A stretch of 64,000 nucleotides of DNA from Capsicum annuum. Lineage: Eukaryota; Streptophyta; Magnoliopsida; Solanales; Solanaceae. Within the stretch, counting starts at the first letter, position 1. Each line of letters opens with the position of its first letter. The notes below the pieces were generated by a model. The model worked only from the letters and a program-made list of their open reading frames with translations, did not search any database and had not been told where the DNA came from. Shown here piece by piece: positions 11,951 to 23,512 of this stretch. The stretch covers positions 40,910,873-40,974,872 of the forward strand of contig NC_061119.1 in assembly GCF_002878395.1 (NCBI RefSeq), written 5' to 3'. A program made the translations under genes and the position numbers.

Positions 11951-12057
11951 TAGCTTCTTCTTCTTCATGTGGTAGATTAGAAGGCTAGGTTGGGAAAAGT
12001 AAACTTGCCTTGTACTCATACCACATACGCATATCTATCATAGTCTGGAAGTCTTGA

Positions 12058-12070
12058 GGGGGGGGGGGGG
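12058..12070. repeat. Homopolymer of 13 G
   Basis: Thirteen consecutive G bases in an AT-rich neighbourhood, in a probable intron of the Ulp1 relic. Length may be uncertain because such runs are prone to sequencing and replication slippage. Confidence 0.85.
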
Positions 12071-12639
12071 AAAGGGAGGCTTGGGGTTATCTGGTGTGAC
12101 ACCCCTCTTGGATTTGAATTCCTCAATAGCTTTAGAGATAGCCTCTACTTTTTCAAAGAGTTTATCCTGGCTGTCCTTGCACTCTTCGCATTCGCAATGA
12201 AAACACGAGGGTGGAGAGAGTGAGAGGGACTTGTGTAAGGGTAAAAAAGGGTGTTTTCAAATATATTTATTTTTTCTTGAGCATCAAAATTCTCATCATC
12301 ACGAGTGGTAGCATCATTAGCATGTCTGCCACCAACACCAGCAACTCCACCAGAAGAAGTACTCAGATCTGCCTTAGTAGCTTGGTCATGAAGAGCCTCA
12401 ATAGCTCTTATGGCTATTGCTCCAGCCAAGATCTTCTTATGGCTATTGCTCCAGCCAATTCCTTCTTTATTAACTCCGCTGTTGGGTCTGCTATAGTATT
12501 AACATGACCTAGAGTAATATAAAAAGTTATAACCGACTCCTTCTCAATAGGAACGATCCATGGGTACACAACCTAGAAAAAAAGACAGATATATTTAAAT
12601 TATATAATATAATAATTCTCACAATTGGGTTACATTTTA

Positions 12640-13135
12640 ACACAATTAACTTCTGTAATAAATTGTCAATATGTTGCATCAAAACCCATCTATTGCATAG
12701 TTTGCAGTAGATGGTTAAAATCTATTTGAGTCGGGTTCAGGGAACCAGAAGCAACACATGGATAATCTGATGTAAAATATCAATCATCTGTCGCTACAGA
12801 TTACCAATCTGTTGCACTAGTTGCACAAGACGGGTAATCTGTTGGGTTATATGTTATACAATAGATGATCTGTATGTCGTAATAGATTAACAATATGTTA
12901 CATCAGATTACACATCTGTATCATAATTTGTAGTAGATGGTTAATCTGTTAGGAGTCGGGTTCAGAGAACTAAGCAACAGATGGATAATCTGATGCAAGA
13001 TATCAGTTATTTTTCATAACAGATTATCCATCTATTGCACTGGTTGGCATAGAAAGGGTAATCTGTCGTAATATATATCCCATCTGGTGCATCAGATATA
13101 ACATCTGTTGCACCAGATTAACATCTGTTCAATAT
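12640..13135. repeat. CAACAGAT repeat field in intron of the Ulp1 relic
   Basis: About twenty degenerate copies of atctgttgcaacagat/agatggataatctg occur between the DUF1985 exons and the acidic-linker exon. Two longer duplicated words (gagtcgggttcag.gaac, acagatggataatctgatg) recur near 12728-12775 and 12954-12995, showing local tandem duplication of about 225 bases. Confidence 0.75.
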
Positions 13136-14434
13136 CTTTTATTGAGTAAAATTATTTTACTTGAAGAAGACATACTGCATCATCCGGAGGGATAAAGAGA
13201 TCAGCCTCCTTAATTTTGGTGTTGTTTTTTATAGCCAACCACCTAAACATCCTTGGATGAGAATCCTCATCCGGATAATCCATTACCTGCTTTCGGAGGG
13301 GAGAAATGGCTTCAAATGCCCAAACATAAAAAATGTTAAAAGAAAGCAAGTAGAAAATAGTCATAATAACTATATTCAATATAAATTAATGGATGAGTAA
13401 AAATAGCGATTAATTTTACCATGAAAGGCCAAGGAAAGCCGTATAATGTGGCCGCCCCTGAGGATAGCTTTGTTAGTAAATATTGGACAGTCAGTACATG
13501 CCAATAAATTATCTTTATGACCTTGTCGATGTCTCTTGCCAATATAACTGAATGGTCAAACCAAACTAAGCACAATTGTTTCCTATACTGTTTTGGTATG
13601 GTTTTATCCATGAGATCTGTCAACAAATTTGATGCTTTGTAGCCACGTCGAGCAATGTCAAACAACCCATCTATTTTTTCCTTGCATTTTCTTGCCTTGG
13701 ATCTTTTACAGAGTGTTTTCTTGGTGATAGATGGTTCTTCTGGATGATGGCATCTTAAGCCCGTCACTATAGCAAACTCTTGCAAGCTAAAACAAATTGG
13801 TATGCCACAGTAGTTGATCTAGATTTCATCCATCTTTTTGCCCCCTCCTTTGAATCTTTATCACCCCCCACGTACTTGATCCTGCACTTGAGAAGGCAAT
13901 ATACCATCCTATATGGAAACGGGCAGAGGGCTTCTTAGGCAGGTCAAGAAAGCATCCAAAGTAGCTCTTCTTAAAAAGTTCATCTATGTTTTCGTTCTTC
14001 ATAATTTTCCTAAAATAAATAAATTTTCTCCCCATCTGACATTTAAGTACAATTTCACCAGTTACTTCTTCTGCTTTTGGGTCATTTATTGGCATCGCAA
14101 CTTGAAACTTTTCAATACTAAAAGTTTTGACAGGATCATGCTGGGATGTCGATATTAATTCACGCCCCATTAGTGATCCATTATCATCATGTTGATGATC
14201 ATCCTCTTTCTCTTTATTACTCTCTAATTTCTTTCCTTTCTCACTTTTAGTTTCTTCACCACCATCTATAGACCCCTGTCCACCTCCCTTCATGTTATTT
14301 TTATATCTCTCCTCAGCTTCACTTTTCTCTGACTGAGATTGTTTAGGAAGCTCCTTCGAATCCCTCTGTACTGTAGCCTTTTTTGGGTGGTCAGAAGTTG
14401 ATCCACTTTCACTTTCTATTCTTTTGGGAGACAT

Positions 14435-15260
14435 GTTTTACCTACAAATAATAGAAAAATAAAAATTACATTGCAATTGATGTATGCATAAATTTTAAAA
14501 AATACATTATAAACACTACCAATACCGACACACCAACTACCATTACCACCACAAATACCACCAACCAATGCCAAAAACACCACGAATACCGACGCCACTG
14601 ACAGCCACCATAAACACCACCAACCAATGCTACCACGAATGCCATTAACTAATGCCACCAACGGCCACTACTAGTGCCACCACGATGACCACCAATACCA
14701 AAACCACCACCAATAACAACAACACCACAAACACCATTCAATAATACCACGACAGTCAACGAAACACTGTGACAGAAACTAGGGTTTTCTCAAGTTCTTT
14801 CTACGATTTTACTATCAAAGCTCAAAATTGTAAACCCATTCTCGAAGATAATACAACTAAAAGTTTTTTTCATCATTAACTTAAAAACCCTTATTTTTTA
14901 GAAAAAATAACAAATATAGAACTGTTCTCATACTCTGTTACCTACGAAGACAGAGAAAACGACTGATATAAATAAGAATAAAGTAAAAAATAACACCTAT
15001 GTGGTAAAAAATGAGAAGAAAATCGATCTGTTGTGAAGGGTTGAGCAATTTGTTGAGTAGTTATAGTCTGTACTGTATAATTGAGTGAGAAAGAGAAAAG
15101 AGCAAGAACTTAAGATTTGAAATGATGAAATATTTTTCTCGTAAATGGATGATTTGTATGGGTTGATTTGTGTTTTGGAAAAGAATGATAAGTTTTGAAA
15201 ATGTTAATTTCGTTCGAATTGATCTTAATTATTTTTTAAAATTATAAAATATATGCGTAA
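14435..15260. other. Upstream region of the Ulp1 relic, low complexity
   Basis: From 14510 to 14770 the sequence is an imperfect array of accaccaataccac-like trinucleotide-rich units; an open frame on the other strand is only this repeat. 14770-15260 is AT-rich with no coding signal and is probably the leader, promoter and outer end of the element. Confidence 0.4.
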
Positions 15261-15269
15261 TTTTTAACC

Positions 15270-17690
15270 CTCTCATCATGCAATTGCCAAAAGACTCAAT
15301 TGAAGTTGTAGTTGACCCTATGAACTGACCCATGGTCCTAGATTAATCAATTTAGGTATTAGACTCTAACATATGAACTCAATTGAAATTGTATAAAAAT
15401 AAATGTTTAACTAGTTGCATCAGATTACACATTTGTTGTAAATGATGAATCAGATTAAGTTATTTGTTGCAACAGATTAAGCATCTGTTGTAAATAATCA
15501 AATAGATTAAGTCATTTATTGCGACAGATTACCCATCTATTGTAAATTATCAAATAGATTATCATATATCGCAATAGATTACCCATCTATTATAAATTAT
15601 CAAATAGGCGCTGTCATCTGTTGTAGTTGACCCTATGAGAACTCATCCCTAGTCCTAAATTAATTAATTAAGGTATTAGATAAAAATATGAGGTAGTAAG
15701 AATAGATTCGACTCAGAGTGATCGATCGACGACTCTGGTCGGGAGAAACACAATACCGTCTTATCATGCAATTGCTAAAAGACTCAATTAAAGTTGTAGT
15801 TGACCCTATTAGAACTCACCCCTGGTTCTAGATTAATTAATTAAGGTATTAGTCTAACATATGAACTCCATTGAAATTATATAAAAATAAATATTCAACC
15901 TGTTGCAACAGATTAACCATCTGTTGTAAATTATCAAACAGATTAAGTCATTTATTACAATAGATTACTCATTTATTATAAACAATCAAATAAATTAAGT
16001 TATCTATTGCGAAAAATTACCGATCTGTTGTAAATTATTAAATGGATTAAGTCATATGTCGTAACAGATTACCTATCTGTTGTAAATTATTAAATAGGCA
16101 CTGTCATATATTGTAGTTGACCCTATGAGAACTCACCTCTAGTCTTAGATTAATCAATTAAGCTATTAGTTGAACATATGAGGTAGTAAGAATCAGTTCA
16201 GCTTAGAGTAATCGATCGACGACTCTGGTTGGGAGAAATGCAATAACGTCTCATCATGCAATTTCCAAAAGACTCAATTAAAGTTGTAGTTGACTCTATG
16301 AGAACTCACCCCTGGTCCTAGATTAATCAATTAAGGTATTAGTCTAACATATGAGGTAGTAAGAATCGATTCATCTCAAAGTGATCGATCGACGACTCTG
16401 GTTGGAAGGAACGCAATACCGTCTCATCATGCAATTTCCAAAAGACTCAATTGAAGTTGTAGTTGACCCTATGCGAACTCACCTCTGGTCCTAGATTAAT
16501 CAATTAAGGTATTAGTCTACCATAAGAGCTTAATTGAAGTTGTATAAAAATAAATATTCAACCTGTTGCAATAAATTAACCATTTGTTGTAATTATTAAA
16601 TAGATTAAGTCATTTATTGTAATAGATTATGAATCTATTATAAATAATCAAACAGATTAAGTCATCTGTTGTGATAGATTACCCATGTGTTGTAATTATC
16701 AAATGGATTAAGTCATATGTCGCAACAGATTACCCATCTGTTATAAATTATCAAATAGGTATTGCCATCTATTGTAGTTGACCCTATGAGAACTCACCCT
16801 TGATCCTAGATTAATCAATTAAGGTATTAGTTAAACATATGAGGTAGTAAGAATTGGTTCAGCTCAGAGTGATCGATCGACGACTCCGGTCAAGAGAAAC
16901 GCAATACCATCTTATCATGCAATTGACAAAAGACTCAATTAAAGTTGTAGTTGACCCTATGATAACTCACCTCTGGTCCTAGATTAATCAATTAAGGTAT
17001 TAGTCTAACATATGAAGTAGTAAGAATTGGTTAAGCTCAGAGTGATCGATCGATGATTCTGGTGGAGAGAAACGCAATACTGTCTCATCATGCAATTTCC
17101 AAAAGACTCAATTGAAGTTGTAGTTGACCCTATGATAAATCACCCCTGGTTCGAGATTAATCAATTAAGGTATTACTCTAACATATGAACTCAATTAAAA
17201 TTGTACAAAAATAAATGTTTAACCGGTTGCAATAATTACTCATCTGTCGTAAATAATCAAACAAATTAAGTTATCTGTTGCGATAGATTACCCATCTGTT
17301 GTAAATTATCAAATGGATTAAGTCATATATCGCAACATATTACCCATCTGTTGTAAATTATCAAATAGACGCTGCCATCTATTGTAGTTGACCCAATGAG
17401 AACTCACACCTGGTCCTAGATTAATCAATTAAGGATTAGTTGAACATATGAGGTAGTAAGAATCAGTTTAGCTCAGAGTGATCGATCGACGACGCTGGTC
17501 GTGTGGAATGCAATACCTTCTCATCATGCAATTGCCAAAAGACTCAATTAAAGTTGTAGTTGACCCTATGAGAACTAACCCCTGGTTCGAAATTAATCAA
17601 TTAAGGTATTATTCTCATATATGAAATCAATTAAAATTGTATAAAAACAAATGTACAATCTGTTGTAACAGATGTCTTTTCTATTGGATA
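15270..17690. repeat. Higher-order tandem array, ~661-bp period
   Basis: The landmark atcgatcgacgactctggt appears at about 15721, 16211, 16384, 16872, 17045 and 17481. The spacings are 490, 173, 488, 173 and 436 bases, so a long and a short subunit alternate, giving a composite unit of about 661 bases present roughly three times. Both subunits contain catcatgcaatt.ccaaaagactcaatt and gttgaccctatgagaactca; only the long one contains the CAACAGAT/gtaaattatcaaatag repeat field. A first partial unit begins near 15276. No coding potential. Confidence 0.85.
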
Positions 17691-18390
17691 TAATCTAATA
17701 GATTAAGTCATCTCTTGTAATATATTATGCATCTGTTGTAAATTATCAAACAGGTGTTGCATCTATTGTGGCAGATGATCGAGCTTTGGAAGTTTTCAAA
17801 CAGAAATTGTCATCTGTCGCACTTAGATGTTTTAAAACCCTTTTTAAAAGCAATTTAGGTATTTCCTATCTGAGATAAAAAAGTTAAAATACTAAGGCAG
17901 TAAAAAATATTACTTGGATAATCAAAAATCTCTTGAGTGAGTAGTATTATCTGGTCTTTTCAATGTCACCATCTTCTCATGCCCTCAAAAGTTATTAATG
18001 AATATTTAAAACTCATATCTAGAAGAATACTCTCTCCTTCAGCCATAAAGTAAGACAAGACTCAACTAATCTATCACTCTTCTTTATTCTCAATTCTCTT
18101 TTTTTTCCTTTTTGCTCTCTTCTTTCGGATGAGGATCCTTTCAGATTTCAACCGATAATATCTTTTCTCGACTGAAATGGATGTTCTGATTCTTTTGCTT
18201 TTTTCACATCGCAGGTATGTTTCATTATTACTCTTTTCATCTCGTCTTTTTTTTGTATGTTATTTAAATTAGATATTTACATTTGTTGCTATTAATGATT
18301 TACTTATTATCAGTTTCCTATTTATTAAGAAAATTGAAGGAAAGGTGACTTTTAAGTCTTGAATGAATGAACCATTTTTTTTATTAAAAT
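17691..18390. other. Non-coding, T/C-rich, unassigned
   Basis: Up to 17830 a few more CAACAGAT-type words occur. 18060-18210 is a T/C-rich stretch, and 18328-18370 repeats the segment seen at 6972-7016. No gene is supported. Confidence 0.35.
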
Positions 18391-18394
18391 ATGC

Positions 18395-18815
18395 AAAAAA
18401 AGTCATATGTTGGGAGAACTTAAAAAGCCTTATTGTCAGTATAGTTTGATGAATCAGCTGTTGGAACAGACGGAGCAACTGTTTGAAAAAATCAAACCAG
18501 TAGCAAGGCTATTTTGATTTATTCCAATAGATGAACCATCTATTAATTTATGTCATCCATCTGTTGAAAAAAGCCTCATCGGTTGAACAGATAGGTAATC
18601 TGTTGCATTAGATTGGTCATCTATTAATTCACTCAATTTTGTGTTACCCTTTTGTACAAACGGAGTAACTGTTTGAAGAAATCAAACCAGTAGCAAGGCT
18701 GGTTTGAATTATTCCAACAGATGAACCATGTGTTGTAACAAATGCCTCATCGATTGAACATATGGGTAACCTATTGCATCAGATTGGTTATCTGTTGATT
18801 CACTCAATTTTATGT
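18395..18815. repeat. Two-copy tandem repeat (~190 bp) with CAACAGAT words
   Basis: The unit runs from cggagcaactgtttgaa through aaaccagtagcaaggct to tcactcaattttgtgttaccc. Copies start near 18467 and 18660. Degenerate ctgttg/caacagat words fill the space between these landmarks. Confidence 0.7.
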
Positions 18816-19110
18816 TACCCTTTTGTAATGTTTTTTTTGTTCTTCTCTTGTTTGACATCAAATGTATTTCTCTTATTTACAGATAAAAGGAAGTGAAACT
18901 GGATCCATTTTTGCCTGACCAACATTAAAGGCTAGAGTAAAGATGGGTTTTGAGGAATAAGTTGCTTGCAGATGAAACTACTTCATATATGGGAGGTATG
19001 TATTACTGATCAACCTATCGTGAAAACACACATCCAGTACAATGATTTTGTGAATGTTTGTTATTTACCTATTAGGCGTTAATCCTTCAAATAAGATATA
19101 GCATTTTACA
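18816..19110. other. Non-coding, nothing recognised
   Basis: AT-rich sequence between the tandem repeat and the left arm of the large inverted repeat. I see no gene, RNA or element end. Confidence 0.3.
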
Positions 19111-19114
19111 GTTA

Positions 19115-20705
19115 AGATTGTTAGGTTCGAACTGGTAAGGCTGAGGGGCTAAGTAGGTGGTGTCGATACCCTTTTATAATTTAATGACCGTTTATGCTCA
19201 TATTTTATGTCAAGTTTAAAGAAGGGTTCAACTTTTTAGCGGTAGTGTAAATATCCAATAGTGATTAGACTGATTTTAATGGCTCAACGGACTTTTTGAA
19301 AGGCCTCCTAAGCCTCGCACTGCAGCAAACAATGATGGAACTAATAAAAATTCCCCTGGTCCAAATTTATATGGATGAGTTACTGAAGGAGACTATTATA
19401 CTGTAGTAGGTGCTTCGGAGAATACCTTTGCGGGAAGGAGGAGGTTGAGAAGGCTATATATCATCTCAGACCTTGTTTAAGAGAAAATATAGGATAAGAA
19501 GAAAAGTGTAGCGAAATTGGCTGATGAAATTGACATGAAAAATGAAAAAACTGAATGAGCTGTGAATGTGAAAGTGTATCAAAAAATGAAAATCCATCAG
19601 TCCTTGAAGAAAAAAAAGAATGGTCAAGAGGACTGGAGCTAGTCACTTTGCTAGAGACTGCAACTAGCGAACGTGGCCTCAATGAAGACCAACAAAATGC
19701 AGGACTAGAACTCTAAGAAAGCAGCTTCGCGAGCATGGAAGGTGGTAATATTATCATTCAGAATTGAAACCTGAACTAACTACTCCAAAATTAAAAATAT
19801 AGGATTAAGCCAAAGTGGCAATTTCTCAAGTTAAACTTGTATCTCATGCCTTCTATTTATGGCTCTGGTCAGGTCAAAGGCGGTGGAAACAAGAAGGCAT
19901 GGGATTTCTGCCCAACTTCAGACCTTTTTGTTTCTACTGCCATTGGCCTGATCATAGCCACAAACAGAAGGCATAGCATGCAAGTTATACTTCAGAAATT
20001 GACGTCTTGCCTTCCCTTATTTTTAATTCAGGAGTTGATGGTTCAGGTTTTAATTCTGACCGATAATCGTATCAATTTCATGTGCTCGCGAAACTTCTTC
20101 CTTGGAGTTCTAGTCCTGCACTTTGTGAGAGTCTTCATTGAGGCCATGCTCTCTAGTTGCATTCTCGAGCAAAGTGTCCAGCTCTAGTCTTGTTGACTAT
20201 TCTTCTTTTTCTTCAACGGCTGATGGATTTTTATATTTGGATACACTTCCACATTTGAAGCTCATCCAGTTTTTTCATTTCTCATGTCAATTTCATTGGC
20301 CAGATTCGCTAGAATTTCCTTACTTGCTTCCTCTTGTTTCCACTTAAACAAGGTCTGAGATGATATATTGCCTTCTCCACCTCCTTTCTTGCACAGGTAT
20401 TCTCCCAAGCATCTTCTGTTGTATAAAAGTCTTTCCTCCAGTAATCCATCTATATAAATTTGGACCAGGGAAATTTCTATTGGTTCCATTGTTGTTTGCT
20501 GTAGTGCGAGGCTTCGGAGGCCTTTCAAGAAGTCTATTGCGCCATTAAAACTGGTCCAATCACTATTGGATATTTACATTGATGCCAAAAACTTGAACCC
20601 TTCACCAAACTTTACACAAAAACATGAGCATAGACCTTCATTAAATTATAACAGGGTATCAGCACCACCTTCTTGGAACCCTTCGGCCTTATCAGTTTGC
20701 ACCTA
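19115..20705. repeat. Large inverted repeat, ~600-bp arms and ~260-bp loop
   Basis: The left arm (about 19115-19778) reappears reverse-complemented at about 20031-20705. Landmarks: ggcctcctaagcctcgca (19301) against tgcgaggcttcggaggcc (near 20507); atatcatctcagaccttgttta (19459) against aaacaaggtctgagatgatat (20347); gactagaactc (near 19704) against gagttctagtcctgc (near 20107). The arms have diverged by many substitutions and small indels. Open frames on both arms (19461-19682, 20138-20347, 20262-20528) are mirror images of one sequence. Read in one sense (plus on the left arm, minus on the right), it looks like a broken protein segment (LFKWKQEEASKEILANLANE) that I cannot identify. No target duplication was found. 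Confidence 0.75.
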
Positions 20706-20899
20706 TCAAACTAAACTGTACAAGGCAAGATCTTGTTTGAAGGATCAGTGTCTAATTAGTAAAAAACTGCATTCACAAAATTATTGCACTTTATGTGTGT
20801 CTGTCACGGTAGCCTGATCAATAATACATAACTCTCATGCATGAAAGCAGATCCATTGCATGTACCTTATTCTTCCTACCCCATCAAGACATGTCAGGC

Positions 20900-21660
20900 A
20901 GTATTGTTTATTCATCTGCACACATGTGATGAATATTAAAAAAGAGGTGTGAAGAGTCGTGACTTTTTATCTTAACACATTCAAAACAACTGATGAATCA
21001 AAATCTCCATCTGTTGCAACTGATGAATCAGTTATTGAAAGAAATCAAAACCTCATCCAATATATGGTTCATCTGTCACAACAGATAATCCATATGTTGC
21101 AATAGATGCTAAATATGTTGCGACAGATCAAATATTATTTATTTATCTACACGCATGTGATGACTATTAAAAAAGAGGTGAAGAGTCATGACTTTTTATC
21201 TAACATATTCAAAACAGCTGATGAATTGAATTCTCCATCTTTTGCAACTGATGAATCAACTGTTGGAAGAAATCAAAACATCTCCTACAACATATAATTT
21301 ATCTGTCACAATAAATAATCTATATGTTGCAACAGATATTATAACAGATAGTAAATCTGTTATGATAGACCAGACAATGTTTATTTATCTGCACGCATGT
21401 GATGACTATTAAAAAAGATAGTCGTGACTTTTTATCTAACACATTCAAAATACTGATGAATCGAATTCTCTATCTGTTGCAACTGATGAATCAACTGTTA
21501 GAAGAAATCAAAACATCTCCAAAAGATGGTCCATCTATCGCGATAATTAATACATATGTTGCAATAGATGTCTAATCTATTGCACATACAGATAATCTGT
21601 TGCAACAAATGGTAAATCTGTTGCGATAGATAGCCGATCTGTTGCAACAGCTAAATAATA
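20900..21660. repeat. Three-copy tandem repeat, ~230-240 bp, with CAACAGAT words
   Basis: The landmark ca.gcatgtgatga.tattaaaaaaga recurs near 20922, 21151 and 21393. Each unit then has gtcgtgactttttatc, acacattcaaaac, tgatgaatc and several ctgttgcaacagat words. The last unit extends into a denser CAACAGAT field (21540-21650). Confidence 0.75.
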
Positions 21661-21827
21661 ACGGCTATTATCAAGTCTCAAAATCATTTTGAAAAGGTGA
21701 GAAGTATTAATGTAAAATAAAAAGTTGCAACTTTTCACATAAAATAAAATACCACCAGCTTGAATGTAATTAATTCAATAGAGCTAAATAGTCGTGCCTT
21801 TTGACCTGACACATCCCAGATTCAATC

Positions 21828-21960
21828 CTCTATAAATAGGTCCCTTCTTAATTTTCATTCTACTAAGCTTTATTTATTTTTTGCATTATTTCTTTTTGTG
21901 TGACATCTTCAACCACTTCTCTTCAAAGAGCATGTTCCTTTCTCATTGAGGTAAGTTTTT
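21828..21960 (+). promoter_or_regulatory. Possible core promoter and leader exon
   Basis: A TATA-like box (ctataaatagg, about 21831) is followed by a leader-like C/T-rich stretch and a splice-donor-like gaggtaagt near 21948-21956. It points toward the short coiled-coil reading frame at 23333, whose upstream side was hit by the LINE. The link is inference. Confidence 0.3.
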
Positions 21961-22051
21961 TTTCTGGTGTAAATCTACCAGTTGGTAGTTTACGTTGTAT
22001 TATATTTAGACTCTTTTTCTTTATATTTGTCAATTCATGCATGTTCTAGAT

Positions 22052-23317
22052 CCCTGATGGACTAGTCGAGATAGGTTTGCATCAAGAATCGACTCTTAGC
22101 CCGTTCCTTTTTGTGTTGGTGATGGACGTGTTGATGCAAAGCATTCAAGGTGAGGTACTGTGGTGTATGTTATTGGTAGATGATGTAATGCTGATTGATG
22201 AGACACGGGAGGGGGGGTGAATAAGAAATTGGAGGTTTGGAGGCAAACTCTTGAATCTAAGGGGTTCAGGTTGAGTAGTTCCAAGATGGAGTATTTGGAA
22301 TGCAAGTTTAGTGACTTGAGTCAGGAGGACAGTGTTGTGTTGTTGTTGGATTCTCAGGATATTTGTAAGAAGGATAGTTTTAAGTATCTGGGTTCTGTGA
22401 TTCAGGGAAATGGCGAGATTGATGAGAATGTCACTAAACGTATTGGGGCAGGTTGGATAAAGTGGAGGCTCACCTCGGGAGTGTTGTGTGATAATAAGGT
22501 GCCACTTAAGCTTAAAGACAAATTCTACAGAGTGGCAGTCTGTCCGGCTATGTTGTATGAAGTGGAGTGTTGGCCAGTCAAGAACTCCCATATTCAAAGA
22601 TTGAAGGTAGCGAAAATGAGAATATTGCGTTGGATGTGTGGACTAACTAGAGAGGATAAAGTTAGGAATGATATTATCCGAGATAAGGTGGGAGTGACTT
22701 CGGTGAAGAACAAGATGTGAGAAGGAAGGTTGAGATGGTTTGGACATGTGATGAGGAGGGGCACGGATGCTACTGTTCGGAGGTGTGAGAGGCTAGCTTT
22801 GGATGACTTCAAGAGGAGTAGAGGTAGGCCTAAGAAATACTGAAGGGAGGTGATTAGGCATGACATGGAACTACTTCAGATTACTGAGGACATGACCCTA
22901 GACAGAAAAGTGTAGAGGTCACGAATTAGGGTAGACGGCTAGGGTGAGTGTGTAGATAATCTCTAGGTGATAGGGAAGTTTGGGTGTGGTGGGTGTTTTA
23001 GGACTGTGAGGGCATGTTACTACCACATGGGTATCTATGTTGTTATTTCATATTCCATATTGTTCGTATTTCTCTTATTTCCCATTTCTCTGAGACTTAG
23101 TGTTCTTATTTTTTTATCTCTTATTTCTGTTATGCTATACAACCTGTTTCATGTCTCATTACGACCTTGGTATACTATTCTCTATCTTGAGCCGAGGGTC
23201 TATCGAAAATGGCCTCTTTACTTCCTCGGAGGTAGTGGTATGGACTGCGTACATTTTACCCTCCCCAGACCTCACTTTGTGGGAATATACTGGGCCTGTT
23301 GTTGGTGTTGTTGTTGT
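22052..23317 (+). mobile_element. 5'-truncated LINE with 15-bp target duplication
   Basis: The insert is bounded by atgcatgttctagat at 22037-22051 and 23318-23332. It encodes the C-terminal part of an L1-like polyprotein: [15 protein letters not shown] (relative of the F/Y-x-DD box, first residue V), [41 protein letters not shown], then after a stop [13 protein letters not shown] and SRGRPKKY. The 3' tail has the gggtctatcg, gactgcgtac and ccctccccagac words and ends in a GTT-rich run. 5' truncation and 3' GTT run are normal for LINE insertion by target-primed reverse transcription. Stops after NKM, KKY and RKV make it inactive. Confidence 0.9.
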
Positions 23318-23332
23318 ATGCATGTTCTAGAT

Positions 23333-23440
23333 ATGGATGATCCTATTTGGGACATTGTTATTTTGCGCGACACAGTGCAAAAACTTCAGAGGTAGGTTAA
23401 TGGCCTACAGAGGGAGTTAGTCACCGTGAGAGGATGATGA
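23333..23440 (+). pseudogene. Short coiled-coil reading frame, unidentified
   Basis: From the ATG at 23333 the frame reads MDDPIWDIVILRDTVQKLQR, a TAG, then VNGLQRELVTVRG and a TGA. The heptad spacing of Ile/Leu/Val suggests a coiled coil. The TAG is one base from a Gln codon. An AG (ttctag) lies just before the ATG, so this may be an exon. The LINE inserted directly upstream. I do not know the family. Confidence 0.35.
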
Positions 23441-23463
23441 GGGCCCTGCTACTGCGAGTTAAT

Positions 23464-23512
23464 TGGCTGACTGTCATTAATGATGATGATGATAATAATA
23501 ATAATAATTAGA
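23464..23512. repeat. Microsatellite (ATG)n then (ATA)n
   Basis: A run of gatgatgat turning into aataataataataatt. Confidence 0.8.

Larger units (their letters stand above)
11054..14434 (-). pseudogene. DUF1985 plus Ulp1-like (C48) protease relic, - strand
   Basis: The start codon lies at 14432-14434 (MSPKRIESESGS), with a Lys/Glu/Ser-rich N-terminus. The DUF1985 part (13336-13810) includes EFAIVTGLRCHHPEEPS and KQYRKQLCLVWFDH. AFEAISPLRKQVMDYPDE (13152-13320) is followed by a repeat-filled intron, then an acidic linker with VGGRHANDATTRDDENFDA (12145-12429). The C-terminal part holds the Ulp1-like fold: ILAVISVNGIHYRAVEILL (about 11445-11510), IKVYDCNEP with the expected Asp, and FACGSHTLAHIEC with the expected Cys (about 11195-11235), ending at a stop at 11054. 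Ulp1-family cysteine proteases remove SUMO; copies carried by MULEs are documented in plants. In-frame stops (after VEILLEE, before DLEGQKK, in DEI*INYCG) and a frameshift near 13815 mark it as dead. Confidence 0.8.

Noticed and set aside
13826..14158. Plus-strand frame of 81 codons
   Set aside because: It is antisense to the first exon of the Ulp1 relic.
16177..16192. tgaggtagtaag words resembling the let-7 microRNA seed
   Set aside because: The word is part of the satellite unit and is repeated with it; let-7 is an animal family and no hairpin surrounds it.
22145..22597. 150-codon minus-strand frame
   Set aside because: It is antisense to the LINE coding region, which carries recognisable motifs on the plus strand.
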